7,262 nt of DNA from Burkholderiales bacterium (GTDB taxonomy: Bacteria; Pseudomonadota; Gammaproteobacteria; Burkholderiales; SG8-39): positions 1 to 7,262 of the forward strand of contig DAIDTN010000005.1 of the NCBI GenBank assembly GCA_027457185.1, given 5' to 3'. Every line of letters starts with the position of its first letter. The stretch's first letter is position 1. The notes beneath the pieces were generated by a model. That model had not been told where the DNA came from. It searched no databases and saw only the letters and a program-made list of their open reading frames with translations. A program made the translations under genes and the position numbers. Positions 1-5,730 of the stretch are shown here, in pieces.

Positions 1-184
1 AGTCCACTGTATTGCCGAGATACACCACGGTCTCCGCGCCCGGCCCAAGGATGAGTTCGTCGAGGACGTGAACCAACCGCAGGGTTGCGCCTTGATTCCT
101 GGCCAGCGCTATCGCCTCGGCGAGGCCCCGATTCGAAGCCGGACTGCCGTCGATGGGAACGAGAATTTTTCGATACACGCTCAT
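1..184 (-). CDS. Universal stress protein (UspA family), N-terminal part only
   Basis: The reverse strand reads an open frame from ATG at 184 to the left edge of the window, giving 61 residues with no stop. The protein opens with MSVYRKILVPIDGS, the typical first beta strand and turn of the UspA fold, with Asp12 at the position that contacts adenine nucleotide in ATP-binding members. A helix follows (about 15-31, SNRGLAEAIALARNQGA), then the second strand LRLVHVLDE (35-43). Family members are usually 140-160 residues, so more than half lies outside the window and the C-terminal G-x2-G-x9-G(S/T) nucleotide motif cannot be checked. Another ATG at 191 is out of frame, so 184 is the chosen start; the ribosome site is weak. 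Usp proteins are cytoplasmic and accumulate during starvation, oxygen limitation or stress. The gene is transcribed divergently from the exporter operon and shares its upstream region, including an FNR-like box. Confidence 0.88.
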   Translation of the reverse strand, partial: MSVYRKILVPIDGSPASNRGLAEAIALARNQGATLRLVHVLDELILGPGAETVVYLGNTVD

Positions 185-215
185 TGCTCATGCTCGGATT
201 GGGGTGCGATTTTGC

Positions 216-221
216 ACTATA
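216..221 (-). promoter_or_regulatory. Possible -10 element for the uspA-like gene
   Basis: On the minus strand this reads TATAGT, five of six matches to TATAAT, about 30 bp upstream of the uspA-like start codon. No good -35 hexamer lies at 16-18 bp; the nearest partial match (TTGCGC) is 20 bp away. A missing -35 is compatible with activator dependence. However, the FNR-like box centre would be about 107 bp upstream of the expected start, outside the usual class I positions. Assignment is tentative. Confidence 0.35.
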
Positions 222-309
222 CATCGCAGATGGTCGTTTCGGCGCAAATCCGCGCGCCCTCCGCCGTCGCAACGCGAATCCCGAGGCCTTGCACCGGGGT
301 CCGTCGTGT

Positions 310-323
310 TTGACATAGATCAA
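310..323. promoter_or_regulatory. FNR/Anr/CRP-family binding site (TTGAC-N4-ATCAA)
   Basis: The sequence TTGACATAGATCAA matches the FNR/Anr consensus TTGAT-N4-ATCAA at nine of ten half-site positions and is the only such match I see in the intergenic region. Its centre is at 316.5. A class II FNR promoter places the centre at -41.5, predicting transcription start near 358 and a -10 at 346-351, where GAAAAT (four of six) is found. The box therefore fits the rightward exporter operon best; a role for the divergent uspA-like gene is possible but at less standard spacing. The left half also contains TTGACA, a perfect sigma-70 -35, but no good -10 lies 16-18 bp downstream. The box is seen directly; regulation by oxygen through an FNR homologue is inferred from the family. 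Confidence 0.65.
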
Positions 324-345
324 TGGCATTATGTACCTGCCGGAC

Positions 346-351
346 GAAAAT
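346..351 (+). promoter_or_regulatory. Possible -10 element of the exporter operon
   Basis: GAAAAT agrees with TATAAT at four of six positions, including the important A at position 2 and T at position 6. It begins 22 bp after the FNR-like box, exactly the class II spacing. A weak -10 is typical of activator-dependent promoters. The expected start near 358 would give an untranslated leader of about 80 bases before the first gene. Alternative hexamers nearby, such as TTACAT at 355-360, cannot be excluded. Confidence 0.35.
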
Positions 352-440
352 GATTTACATGGCATTCGCGCTTGCGTTTTAGCCCACCGCAGTATTTACC
401 TGTCGCTGGATTGCATGATCGCACACGGGATTGAGACACG

Positions 441-1436
441 ATGAGCACGGGAAGAAAAACCATCCTCGCAGTTGCGGTCGTGGCGGTGCTGGTCGCGGGC
501 GGCTTAGCCTTGCGCGAGCCGATTCTGGCGCGTTGGGGTAATTCGTCCGAAAACAATTCCCTGGTGCTTTCCGGAAATATCGAAGCCCACGAAAGCGTGC
601 TCAGCTTCAACACCGTTCAGTCGCGCATCGTGCAGCTGCCCTTCAACGAGGGCCAGTGGGTGACCAAGGGAACGTTGCTTGCCGCCGTCGACGATTCCAA
701 CTACAGGCAGCAGGTCGCCGTCGCCACCGCCGGGCTCGCCATCCAGCAGCGGCAACTGGATACCTCCAGAAAAAACGTCGATGCCGCGGGCAAGACGATC
801 GCCGTCGACGAAGCCGAGCTGGCGCAGCGCAAGCTCGACTACAGCCGCAACCTCGCGCTGCGCAAGCAGGGCTTCGTCTCGGCGGCGGCGCTGGACCAGA
901 CCAATACGCTGCTCAAACAGTCGGTCTCCGTGCTGGAACGCGACCGCGCCCTCGCCGCCGTCGCCGATCGCAACGTCAAAGTGGCCCAGGCCAGCGTGAA
1001 AAACAGCGATCAGGCGCTGGCACTGGCGCGCATCGTCCAGGGCTACACCGCCCTGTACGCGCCCTTCGACGGCGTGATCACCGAGCGCCAGGCCGAGCTG
1101 GGCGAGGTGGTCGTGCCCGGCACCCCGGTGGTCAGCATCGCCGACCTCGACCATATCTGGCTGCGCGCCTATTTGAACGAAGCCGACCTCGGCAAGGTGC
1201 GCCTGGGGCAGGAGGTCACGGTGACCACCGACAGCTACCCGAACAAGCAGTATCAGGGCCGGATTTCCTTCATCGCATCGAAGGCGGAATTCACACCCAA
1301 GAGCGTCGAGACCCATGCCGAACGCGTGACCCTGGTTTACCGCGTCAAGATCGACATCGCCAACCCGGCGCACGAGCTCGTCATCGGCATGCCGGCGGAC
1401 GCAAGGATCAAGCTGGGCGAGCCGGTAGCGCGATGA
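441..1436 (+). CDS. ybhG: Periplasmic adaptor (membrane fusion) protein of an ABC exporter, HlyD/YbhG family
   Basis: This 331-residue protein is the adaptor of the exporter. It is anchored by one N-terminal membrane segment (about residues 7-24, after MSTGRK) with the rest in the periplasm. The first half of the lipoyl/barrel-sandwich domain is at about 42-86 (SGNIEAHESVLSF, then EGQWVTKGTLLAAVDD). An alpha-helical coiled-coil hairpin rich in Ala, Gln, Lys and Asp spans about 88-198. The second lipoyl half is at about 202-236 (LYAPFDGVITERQAELGE, VVSIADLDHIW). The beta-barrel then contains FTPKSVETHAERVTLVYRVKI from residue 284, characteristic of YbhG-type adaptors. Length matches E. coli YbhG (about 330). 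ATG 441 is chosen because the hydrophobic anchor follows directly; the ribosome site (GAG at 433-435) is weak. The stop overlaps the next start (ATGA). Known relatives pair with YbhFSR; the substrate here is unknown. No outer-membrane channel is encoded alongside, so any TolC-like partner must be elsewhere. Confidence 0.9.
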   Translation: MSTGRKTILAVAVVAVLVAGGLALREPILARWGNSSENNSLVLSGNIEAHESVLSFNTVQSRIVQLPFNEGQWVTKGTLLAAVDDSNYRQQVAVATAGLAIQQRQLDTSRKNVDAAGKTIAVDEAELAQRKLDYSRNLALRKQGFVSAAALDQTNTLLKQSVSVLERDRALAAVADRNVKVAQASVKNSDQALALARIVQGYTALYAPFDGVITERQAELGEVVVPGTPVVSIADLDHIWLRAYLNEADLGKVRLGQEVTVTTDSYPNKQYQGRISFIASKAEFTPKSVETHAERVTLVYRVKIDIANPAHELVIGMPADARIKLGEPVAR

Positions 1437-2374
1437 ACGGCTCCGCGGGTGCGGCAGTCGAGGTGGACGGGCTGACCAAGCGCTTCGGCACGATCACGGC
1501 GGTCGACGACCTGAGTTTCTCGGTGCAGCCGGGTGAGATCTTCGGCCTGGTCGGCCCGGACGGCGCCGGCAAGACCACCGCCATGCGCATGTTCGCCAGC
1601 GTGATGCGGCCCGACGCGGGCAGCATCGTCATCGACGGCATCGACGTGCTCGCCCACCCGGAAAAAACCAAGCGCCATGTCAGCTACATGCCGCAGCGCT
1701 TCGGCTTGTACGAGGACCTCACGGTGGAAGAGAACATCCGCTTCTACGCGGACTTGTTCGAGGTGCCGCGCAAGCTGTGGGAAGCGCGGGCGCAGTCCAT
1801 GCTCGTCGCATCGGATATGACGCAATTCCGCCAACGCCTTGCCGGCCAGCTCTCCGGCGGCATGAAGCAGAAACTCGGCCTGACCTGCTCGCTGGTCCAC
1901 ACCCCGCGCGTGCTGCTGCTCGACGAGCCGACCACGGGCGTGGACCCGCTGTCGCGACGCGAGTTCTGGCAGATTCTGTATTCGCTGCGCGCCGAAGGCG
2001 TGGCCATGCTGATCTCGACCGCGTACCTCGACGAGGCCGAGCGCTGCGATCGGCTTGCGCTGCTGAACCGGGGAACGATGATGTACTGCGATACCCCGGC
2101 CGGACTGAAATCACGCATGCCCGGCGCGATGCTGGAGGTCGCCTCGCCGGAGCCGAGAAAGGTGCGCGAAGTCGCGCTGGCGCTGGAGGGGGTGCAGGGC
2201 GTTCTGCTGGTCGGCAGCGGCGTGCATGTTAATGTGGACGATGGCGGGCGCCGCAGCCCGCAGCTCGCCCAGGCACTGGCCGGCGCCGGCGTCCAGGCAA
2301 CGCACATTGAGGAGGTGGCGCCCACGATCGAGGATCTGTTCGTCGCACTGCTAGAGCAGAATTCGGAGGCATGA
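1433..2374 (+). CDS. ABC transporter ATP-binding protein, like the N-terminal half of YbhF
   Basis: This 313-residue cytoplasmic ATPase is one of two that should power the exporter. The motifs in order are: Walker A GPDGAGKTT (41-49), Q-loop Gln88 in YMPQRFGLYEDLT, signature LSGGMKQ (140-146), Walker B VLLLDEP with catalytic Glu165, and D-loop GVD (169-171). The H-loop reads ISTAYLDEAE, with Ala197 where His is usual. Walker A carries Asp where Asn is common; this GPDGAGKT form is also found in the first domain of YbhF. Residues 230-313 form a C-terminal extension ending in TIEDLFVALLEQ, typical of ABC-2 type ATPases. E. coli YbhF is a single fused protein of about 578 residues; here the halves are separate genes. 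The start is the ATG whose overlap with the upstream stop (ATGA) implies translational coupling; a longer open frame running back to 656 lies inside the adaptor gene and is a shadow. It probably forms a heterodimer with the next product. Confidence 0.92.
   Translation: MNGSAGAAVEVDGLTKRFGTITAVDDLSFSVQPGEIFGLVGPDGAGKTTAMRMFASVMRPDAGSIVIDGIDVLAHPEKTKRHVSYMPQRFGLYEDLTVEENIRFYADLFEVPRKLWEARAQSMLVASDMTQFRQRLAGQLSGGMKQKLGLTCSLVHTPRVLLLDEPTTGVDPLSRREFWQILYSLRAEGVAMLISTAYLDEAERCDRLALLNRGTMMYCDTPAGLKSRMPGAMLEVASPEPRKVREVALALEGVQGVLLVGSGVHVNVDDGGRRSPQLAQALAGAGVQATHIEEVAPTIEDLFVALLEQNSEA
2365..2369 (+). promoter_or_regulatory. Strong Shine-Dalgarno (GGAGG) deciding the start of the second ATPase
   Basis: GGAGG lies inside the last codons of the first ATPase gene. 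It sits only 1 base before ATG 2371 but 4 bases before the in-frame ATG 2374. The closer ATG is too near for efficient pairing, so initiation at 2374 (protein one residue shorter, starting MAGGAG) is likely. Having its own strong site argues that the second ATPase is a genuine separate gene, not the tail of a fused gene broken by a frameshift. Confidence 0.6.
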
Positions 2375-3333
2375 TGGCCGGCGGCGCAGGTGCTCAGATC
2401 ATCGTCGACGGGCTGGTCAAGCGCTTCGGCAGCTTTGTTGCGGTCGACGGCGTGAGTTTCGACGTTGCCCGCGGCGAGATCATGGGTTTTCTCGGCCCCA
2501 ACGGCGCGGGCAAGTCCACGCTGATCCGCATCCTGTGCGGTTTGCTGCGCCCGAGCGCCGGCCGGGCGCTGGTTGCCGGCATCGACGTGACCGAGGACCC
2601 CGACGCGGTGCGCCAGCGCATCGGCTACATGTCGCAGAAATTCTCGCTCTACAACACCCTGAGCGTGCTCGAAAACCTGCGTTTTTTCGGCGGCGTCTAC
2701 GGCGTGCCGCGCGACCGGCTCGAGGAGCGCATACGCTTCGCAATCGACATGGCGGGGCTGGCCGGGCGCGAAACATCGCTGGTGGCCACGCTGGCCGGCG
2801 GCTGGAAGCAACGGCTCGCGCTCGGTGCTGCCATTCTGCACCGGCCGGCGATCCTGTTCCTCGACGAGCCCACCTCCGGCGTCGATCCGGAATCGCGGCG
2901 CCGTTTCTGGGACCTGATCCACACGCTCGGCGCCGAGGGCGTCAGCGTGCTGGTGTCGACGCACTACATTGACGAGGCCGAATACTGCAACCGGGTCGCG
3001 CTGATCACGCGCGGGCGGCTGATCGCCCTGGGCACGCCCTTTGAACTGAGGCGGCGCTCGCTCGGCGCGGAACTGCTGAGCATAGAGCGCGAAGGCATCG
3101 CCAACGCGATCGAATTGGTGGAAAAGGCGCCCGGCGTGCACGACGTCGCGGTGTTCGGCAGCGCGCTGCACGCCTTGGTGGACGATGCGGCAACACGCGC
3201 TCCCGCGCTGGTCGCCTACCTGGCCGGTCACGGCATCGCCGGCGCGACCGCGCGGCGCATCGAACCGACGATGGAGGATAGTTTCGTGCATCTGGTCGGC
3301 GCCGCGACACGGGCGCGGGGAGACCCGCCGTGA
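2371..3333 (+). CDS. ABC transporter ATP-binding protein, like the C-terminal half of YbhF
   Basis: This 320-residue cytoplasmic ATPase (319 if ATG 2374 is used) is the second nucleotide-binding subunit of the exporter. The motifs are: Walker A GPNGAGKST (42-50), Q-loop Gln89 in YMSQKFSLYNTLS, Walker B ILFLDEP with catalytic Glu166, D-loop GVD, and a normal H-loop His198 in VSTHYIDEAEYC. The signature is unusual: LAGGWKQRLAL (141-151), with Ala for Ser and Trp for Gln compared with LSGGQ. The C-terminal extension ends in EPTMEDSFVHLVG, equivalent to the end of YbhF. With the preceding ATPase it should form a head-to-tail heterodimer. Its canonical Walker A, Glu and His face the good LSGGM signature of the partner, while its own poor signature faces the partner's site lacking His. 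The start overlaps the upstream stop (ATGA), and the stop overlaps the GTG start of the next gene. Confidence 0.92.
   Translation: MMAGGAGAQIIVDGLVKRFGSFVAVDGVSFDVARGEIMGFLGPNGAGKSTLIRILCGLLRPSAGRALVAGIDVTEDPDAVRQRIGYMSQKFSLYNTLSVLENLRFFGGVYGVPRDRLEERIRFAIDMAGLAGRETSLVATLAGGWKQRLALGAAILHRPAILFLDEPTSGVDPESRRRFWDLIHTLGAEGVSVLVSTHYIDEAEYCNRVALITRGRLIALGTPFELRRRSLGAELLSIEREGIANAIELVEKAPGVHDVAVFGSALHALVDDAATRAPALVAYLAGHGIAGATARRIEPTMEDSFVHLVGAATRARGDPP
3317..3322 (+). promoter_or_regulatory. Shine-Dalgarno (GGGGAG) supporting the GTG start of the first permease
   Basis: GGGGAG ends 7 bases before GTG 3330, an ideal distance. It supports GTG as the true start of the permease and makes the GTGA overlap with the ATPase stop credible. 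Confidence 0.6.
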
Positions 3334-4466
3334 AGCTGCGCCGCGTCAAGGCGATCGCCGTCAAGGAAAGCCTGCAGATCGTGCGCGACCCGCGCAGCCT
3401 GATGATCGCGCTGCTGATTCCGCTGATGCAGATGTTCATGCTCGGCTACGGCATCAATCTCGACATCAAGCACATTCCCCTGTGTACCTACGACCGCGAA
3501 ATGAGCCAGCAGTCGCTGGGCCTGCTGAAACGGTTTGAAGCATCGCGCTACTTCACCCTGCGCAAGACTGCCCAGGACTACGCCGAGCTCACGCGCGACA
3601 TCGACGACAGCAGTTGCACGATTGCCATCGTCATCCCCGCAGGTTTCTCGCAGGGCCTGAACGACGCCGGCACCGGCACCGTGCAGGCGCTGATCGACGG
3701 AACCGACTCGAATACCGCGAACATCGCTGCGAACTATGCGCGCGCGGTGATTTCCGGTTTCTCCGGCGACCTACAGCTGCAGGCCATACAGCGCAGGGGC
3801 GGCACCGTGCAGACTCTCACACCCGTGGACGTGCAGGCACGCGTATGGTTCAACGAAAATCTGGAAAGCCGCAATTACATCATTCCAGGCATCGTCGCCC
3901 TGGTGATGGCGATCGTCGGCGCGCAATTGACCTCGCTCACCATCGCGCGCGAGTGGGAACGCGGCACCATGGAGCTGCTGGTGTCCACGCCGGTCAAGCC
4001 GCTGGAACTCATGCTGGGCAAGCTGCTGCCGTATTTCGCCATCGGCATGCTCGACGCAGCCATCTGCCTGGCGCTGGCGGTGTTCTGGTTCGACGTGCCT
4101 TTCCGCGGCACGCTGGCAACGCTCCTGTTCACCACCAGCCTGTTCCTGATCGTGGTGCTGTGCATAGGCTATTACGTGTCGGTGTCGATTCGAAGCCAGG
4201 TCGGGGCGAGCCAGGTCGCGCTGCTCCTGACCATGCTGCCGACGATCCTGCTGTCTGGATTCGCGTTCCCGATCGACCAGATGCCGGTATTCGTGCAGGG
4301 AATCACCTACCTCGTGAGCGGGCGCTATTACGTGACCATTCTCAAGTCCGTTTTCCTGAAGGGGGCCGGCGCGGTCGAGCTCGCCGTGCCGATACTGTGC
4401 CTCGCCCTCTACGCCGTGGCCCTGGTGGTGCTCGCCGCCCGCTCCTTCCGCAAAACGCTGGATTGA
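3330..4466 (+). CDS. ybhS: ABC-2 type transporter permease, YbhS-like
   Basis: This 378-residue inner-membrane protein has the ABC-2 exporter layout. A cytoplasmic start (MKLRRVKAIAVKESLQIVRDP) is followed by membrane segment 1 (about 22-42, ending GYGINLD), then a large external domain (about 45-180) with the family motif DGTDSNTANIAANY (123-136). A membrane core follows with segments near 184-204, 233-253, 262-284, 293-313 and 351-371. REWERGTMELLVSTP (207-221) is the conserved cytoplasmic coupling motif between the second and third segments. Length and motifs match E. coli YbhS (about 377). The start is GTG, overlapping the ATPase stop, with GGGGAG 7 bases upstream. The external domain contains two cysteines (52 and 96) in predicted neighbouring strands, absent from the paralogous second permease. 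It should pair with the next gene product to form the export channel; the substrate cannot be read from sequence. Confidence 0.92.
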   Translation: MKLRRVKAIAVKESLQIVRDPRSLMIALLIPLMQMFMLGYGINLDIKHIPLCTYDREMSQQSLGLLKRFEASRYFTLRKTAQDYAELTRDIDDSSCTIAIVIPAGFSQGLNDAGTGTVQALIDGTDSNTANIAANYARAVISGFSGDLQLQAIQRRGGTVQTLTPVDVQARVWFNENLESRNYIIPGIVALVMAIVGAQLTSLTIAREWERGTMELLVSTPVKPLELMLGKLLPYFAIGMLDAAICLALAVFWFDVPFRGTLATLLFTTSLFLIVVLCIGYYVSVSIRSQVGASQVALLLTMLPTILLSGFAFPIDQMPVFVQGITYLVSGRYYVTILKSVFLKGAGAVELAVPILCLALYAVALVVLAARSFRKTLD

Positions 4467-4467
4467 A

Positions 4468-5601
4468 ATGTTCCGACGCATTATCGAGCTGCTGATCAAG
4501 GAGTTTCTGGAACTCAAGCGGGACCGCTCTGCGCGTTTCCGCCTGCTGGTGCCCCCGATCATCCAGATGGTGCTGTTCGGATATGCGGCGACGTTCGAGG
4601 TGTTCAACGTGTCCACGGCAGTGCTGGACCAGGACCAAACGCAGGAGAGCCGCTCCCTGATCGCCGCATTCGTGAACAGCAGCCGCTTCGACATGACGAC
4701 GGTCGCCAAGACCCGCGCCGACGTACAGAATGCCGTCGAGCGCAGCGACGCGCAGGTGGGCATCGTGGTGCCGCCCGGTTTTGCCGAGCTGCTGCGCAAG
4801 GGGCAGACTTCGCCGCTGCAGATCCTCGTCGACGGCACCAATTCGAATACCGCGCTGATCGCGCTCGGCTACGTCGGCGAGATCGCCGGATCGTTCGGGC
4901 AGAGTTATGCGCTGGATCTGGCGCAGCGGACCGGCCGCGCGCTGGGCCACCCGCTGGTGCAAGTCAGCATGGCGGAGCGCTATTGGTACAACCCTAACCT
5001 GAACAGCCGCTGGTTCTTCGTGCCGGGCGTAATCGGAACGGTTACCCTGATTACGATCGTCAACCTTACCGCCTTCGCGATCGTGCGCGAACGCGAGGTC
5101 GGCACGCTCGAGCAGATTCTGGTCACGCCGATCCAGCCGGTCGAATTCATCATCGGCAAGACATTGCCGTTTTTCCTGATCGGGCTGGTCGTGGTGTTAA
5201 TCGCGGCGGGGGTCGGCACGTTCTGGTTCAACATCCCGTTCAAAGGCGACCCGCTGGTTCTGCTGCTCGGAACCTGCCTGTTTCTGATCAGCGCGCTTGC
5301 GATCGGGCTGCTGATCTCGACCTTGTGCACGACGCAGCAGCAGGCATTTTCGTCCAATTTCTTCGTGCTCAACCCGATGTTCATCCTGTCCGGCTTCAGC
5401 TTCCCGATTGCGAGCATGCCTCAAGTCCTGCAGTGGCTTACCTATGTCGATCCGCTGCGCTACTTCCTGGTGATCATCCGCGGCACCTATCTCAAGGGCG
5501 TGGGCCTGGACATTCTGTGGCCGCAAATGCTGGCCCTGGGCGCGCTCGGGTTCGGCCTGCTCGCGATCGCGGTAATGCGATTCCGCAAATCGCTGGACTG
5601 A
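4468..5601 (+). CDS. ybhR: ABC-2 type transporter permease, YbhR-like
   Basis: This 377-residue inner-membrane permease is the second half of the export channel. After MFRRIIELLIKEFLELKRD comes segment 1 (about 23-42), an external domain (about 45-180) with DGTNSNTALIALGY (122-135) and RYWYNPNLNSRWFFVPG (171-187). Further segments lie near 185-205, 231-252, 261-284, 293-312 and 348-370. The coupling motif is REREVGTLEQILVTP (207-221), and STLCTTQQQAF (284-294) follows the fourth segment. These features match E. coli YbhR. It is paralogous to the upstream permease: same topology, same motifs, and both end in RK(T/S)LD. It starts 1 base after the upstream stop with no recognisable ribosome site, so coupled translation is likely. 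This is the last gene of the operon. Confidence 0.92.
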   Translation: MFRRIIELLIKEFLELKRDRSARFRLLVPPIIQMVLFGYAATFEVFNVSTAVLDQDQTQESRSLIAAFVNSSRFDMTTVAKTRADVQNAVERSDAQVGIVVPPGFAELLRKGQTSPLQILVDGTNSNTALIALGYVGEIAGSFGQSYALDLAQRTGRALGHPLVQVSMAERYWYNPNLNSRWFFVPGVIGTVTLITIVNLTAFAIVREREVGTLEQILVTPIQPVEFIIGKTLPFFLIGLVVVLIAAGVGTFWFNIPFKGDPLVLLLGTCLFLISALAIGLLISTLCTTQQQAFSSNFFVLNPMFILSGFSFPIASMPQVLQWLTYVDPLRYFLVIIRGTYLKGVGLDILWPQMLALGALGFGLLAIAVMRFRKSLD

Positions 5602-5668
5602 TGCCCTGCATTCCGGGCCCGGCGCGGCTCTCCGGCCGTCACGCCGCGAGGCCAGGGCGGAAATGCGC

Positions 5669-5674
5669 TACTAT
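5669..5674 (+). promoter_or_regulatory. Possible -10 element for the anion permease gene
   Basis: TACTAT matches TATAAT at four of six positions and lies about 56 bp upstream of the permease start, in a 129 bp spacer. No convincing -35 hexamer lies 16-18 bp upstream, so the permease may instead be read through from the exporter operon. Weak evidence. Confidence 0.3.
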
Positions 5675-5692
5675 TTGCGCCCGCCCGCACGC

Positions 5693-5713
5693 GCCCTGAA
5701 GTTTGGACAGGGC
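5693..5713 (+). other. Hairpin in the leader of the anion permease gene
   Basis: GCCCTG (5693-5698) and CAGGGC (5708-5713) form a perfect 6 bp stem around a 9-base loop, ending 17 bases before the permease ATG. No T-run follows, so it is not a classical intrinsic terminator. It may be a leader structure affecting translation or a transcript-processing boundary between the two transcription units. A 6 bp stem could also arise by chance in GC-rich DNA. Confidence 0.3.
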
Positions 5714-5730
5714 TTCCGACAAATTCCGCC

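Noticed and set aside
310..336. Perfect sigma-70 -35 hexamer TTGACA (310-315) as a constitutive promoter
   Set aside because: No reasonable -10 lies 16-18 bp downstream; the best candidates (TATGTA, ATGTAC) sit at 14-15 bp. The hexamer is better read as half of the FNR-like box.
68..353. Short plus-strand open frames over the left end
   Set aside because: They run antisense to the UspA coding region and through the promoter region, with no recognisable protein features.
323..366. Direct repeat ATGGCATT (323-330 and 359-366) near the operon promoter
   Set aside because: An 8 bp repeat 36 bp apart is easily due to chance, and no known operator has this form. The FNR-like box explains the region better.
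656..1432. Upstream extension of the first ATPase frame into the adaptor gene
   Set aside because: The extension is Arg/Ala/Gly-rich and out of frame within the adaptor coding region. The conserved ATPase fold begins right after ATG 1433.
1744..3291. Long minus-strand open frame (about 515 codons) opposite the two ATPase genes
   Set aside because: It lies antisense to two clear ATPases, its product is rich in Arg, His, Gln and Ala with no domain, and such antisense frames are common in GC-rich genes with strong third-position bias.
5601..5699. Small open frame of 32 codons starting on the last base of the second permease (TGATG)
   Set aside because: The product has no hydrophobic segment or known motif, is Pro/Arg/Ala-rich, has no ribosome site, and its frame simply continues a shadow frame of the upstream gene.
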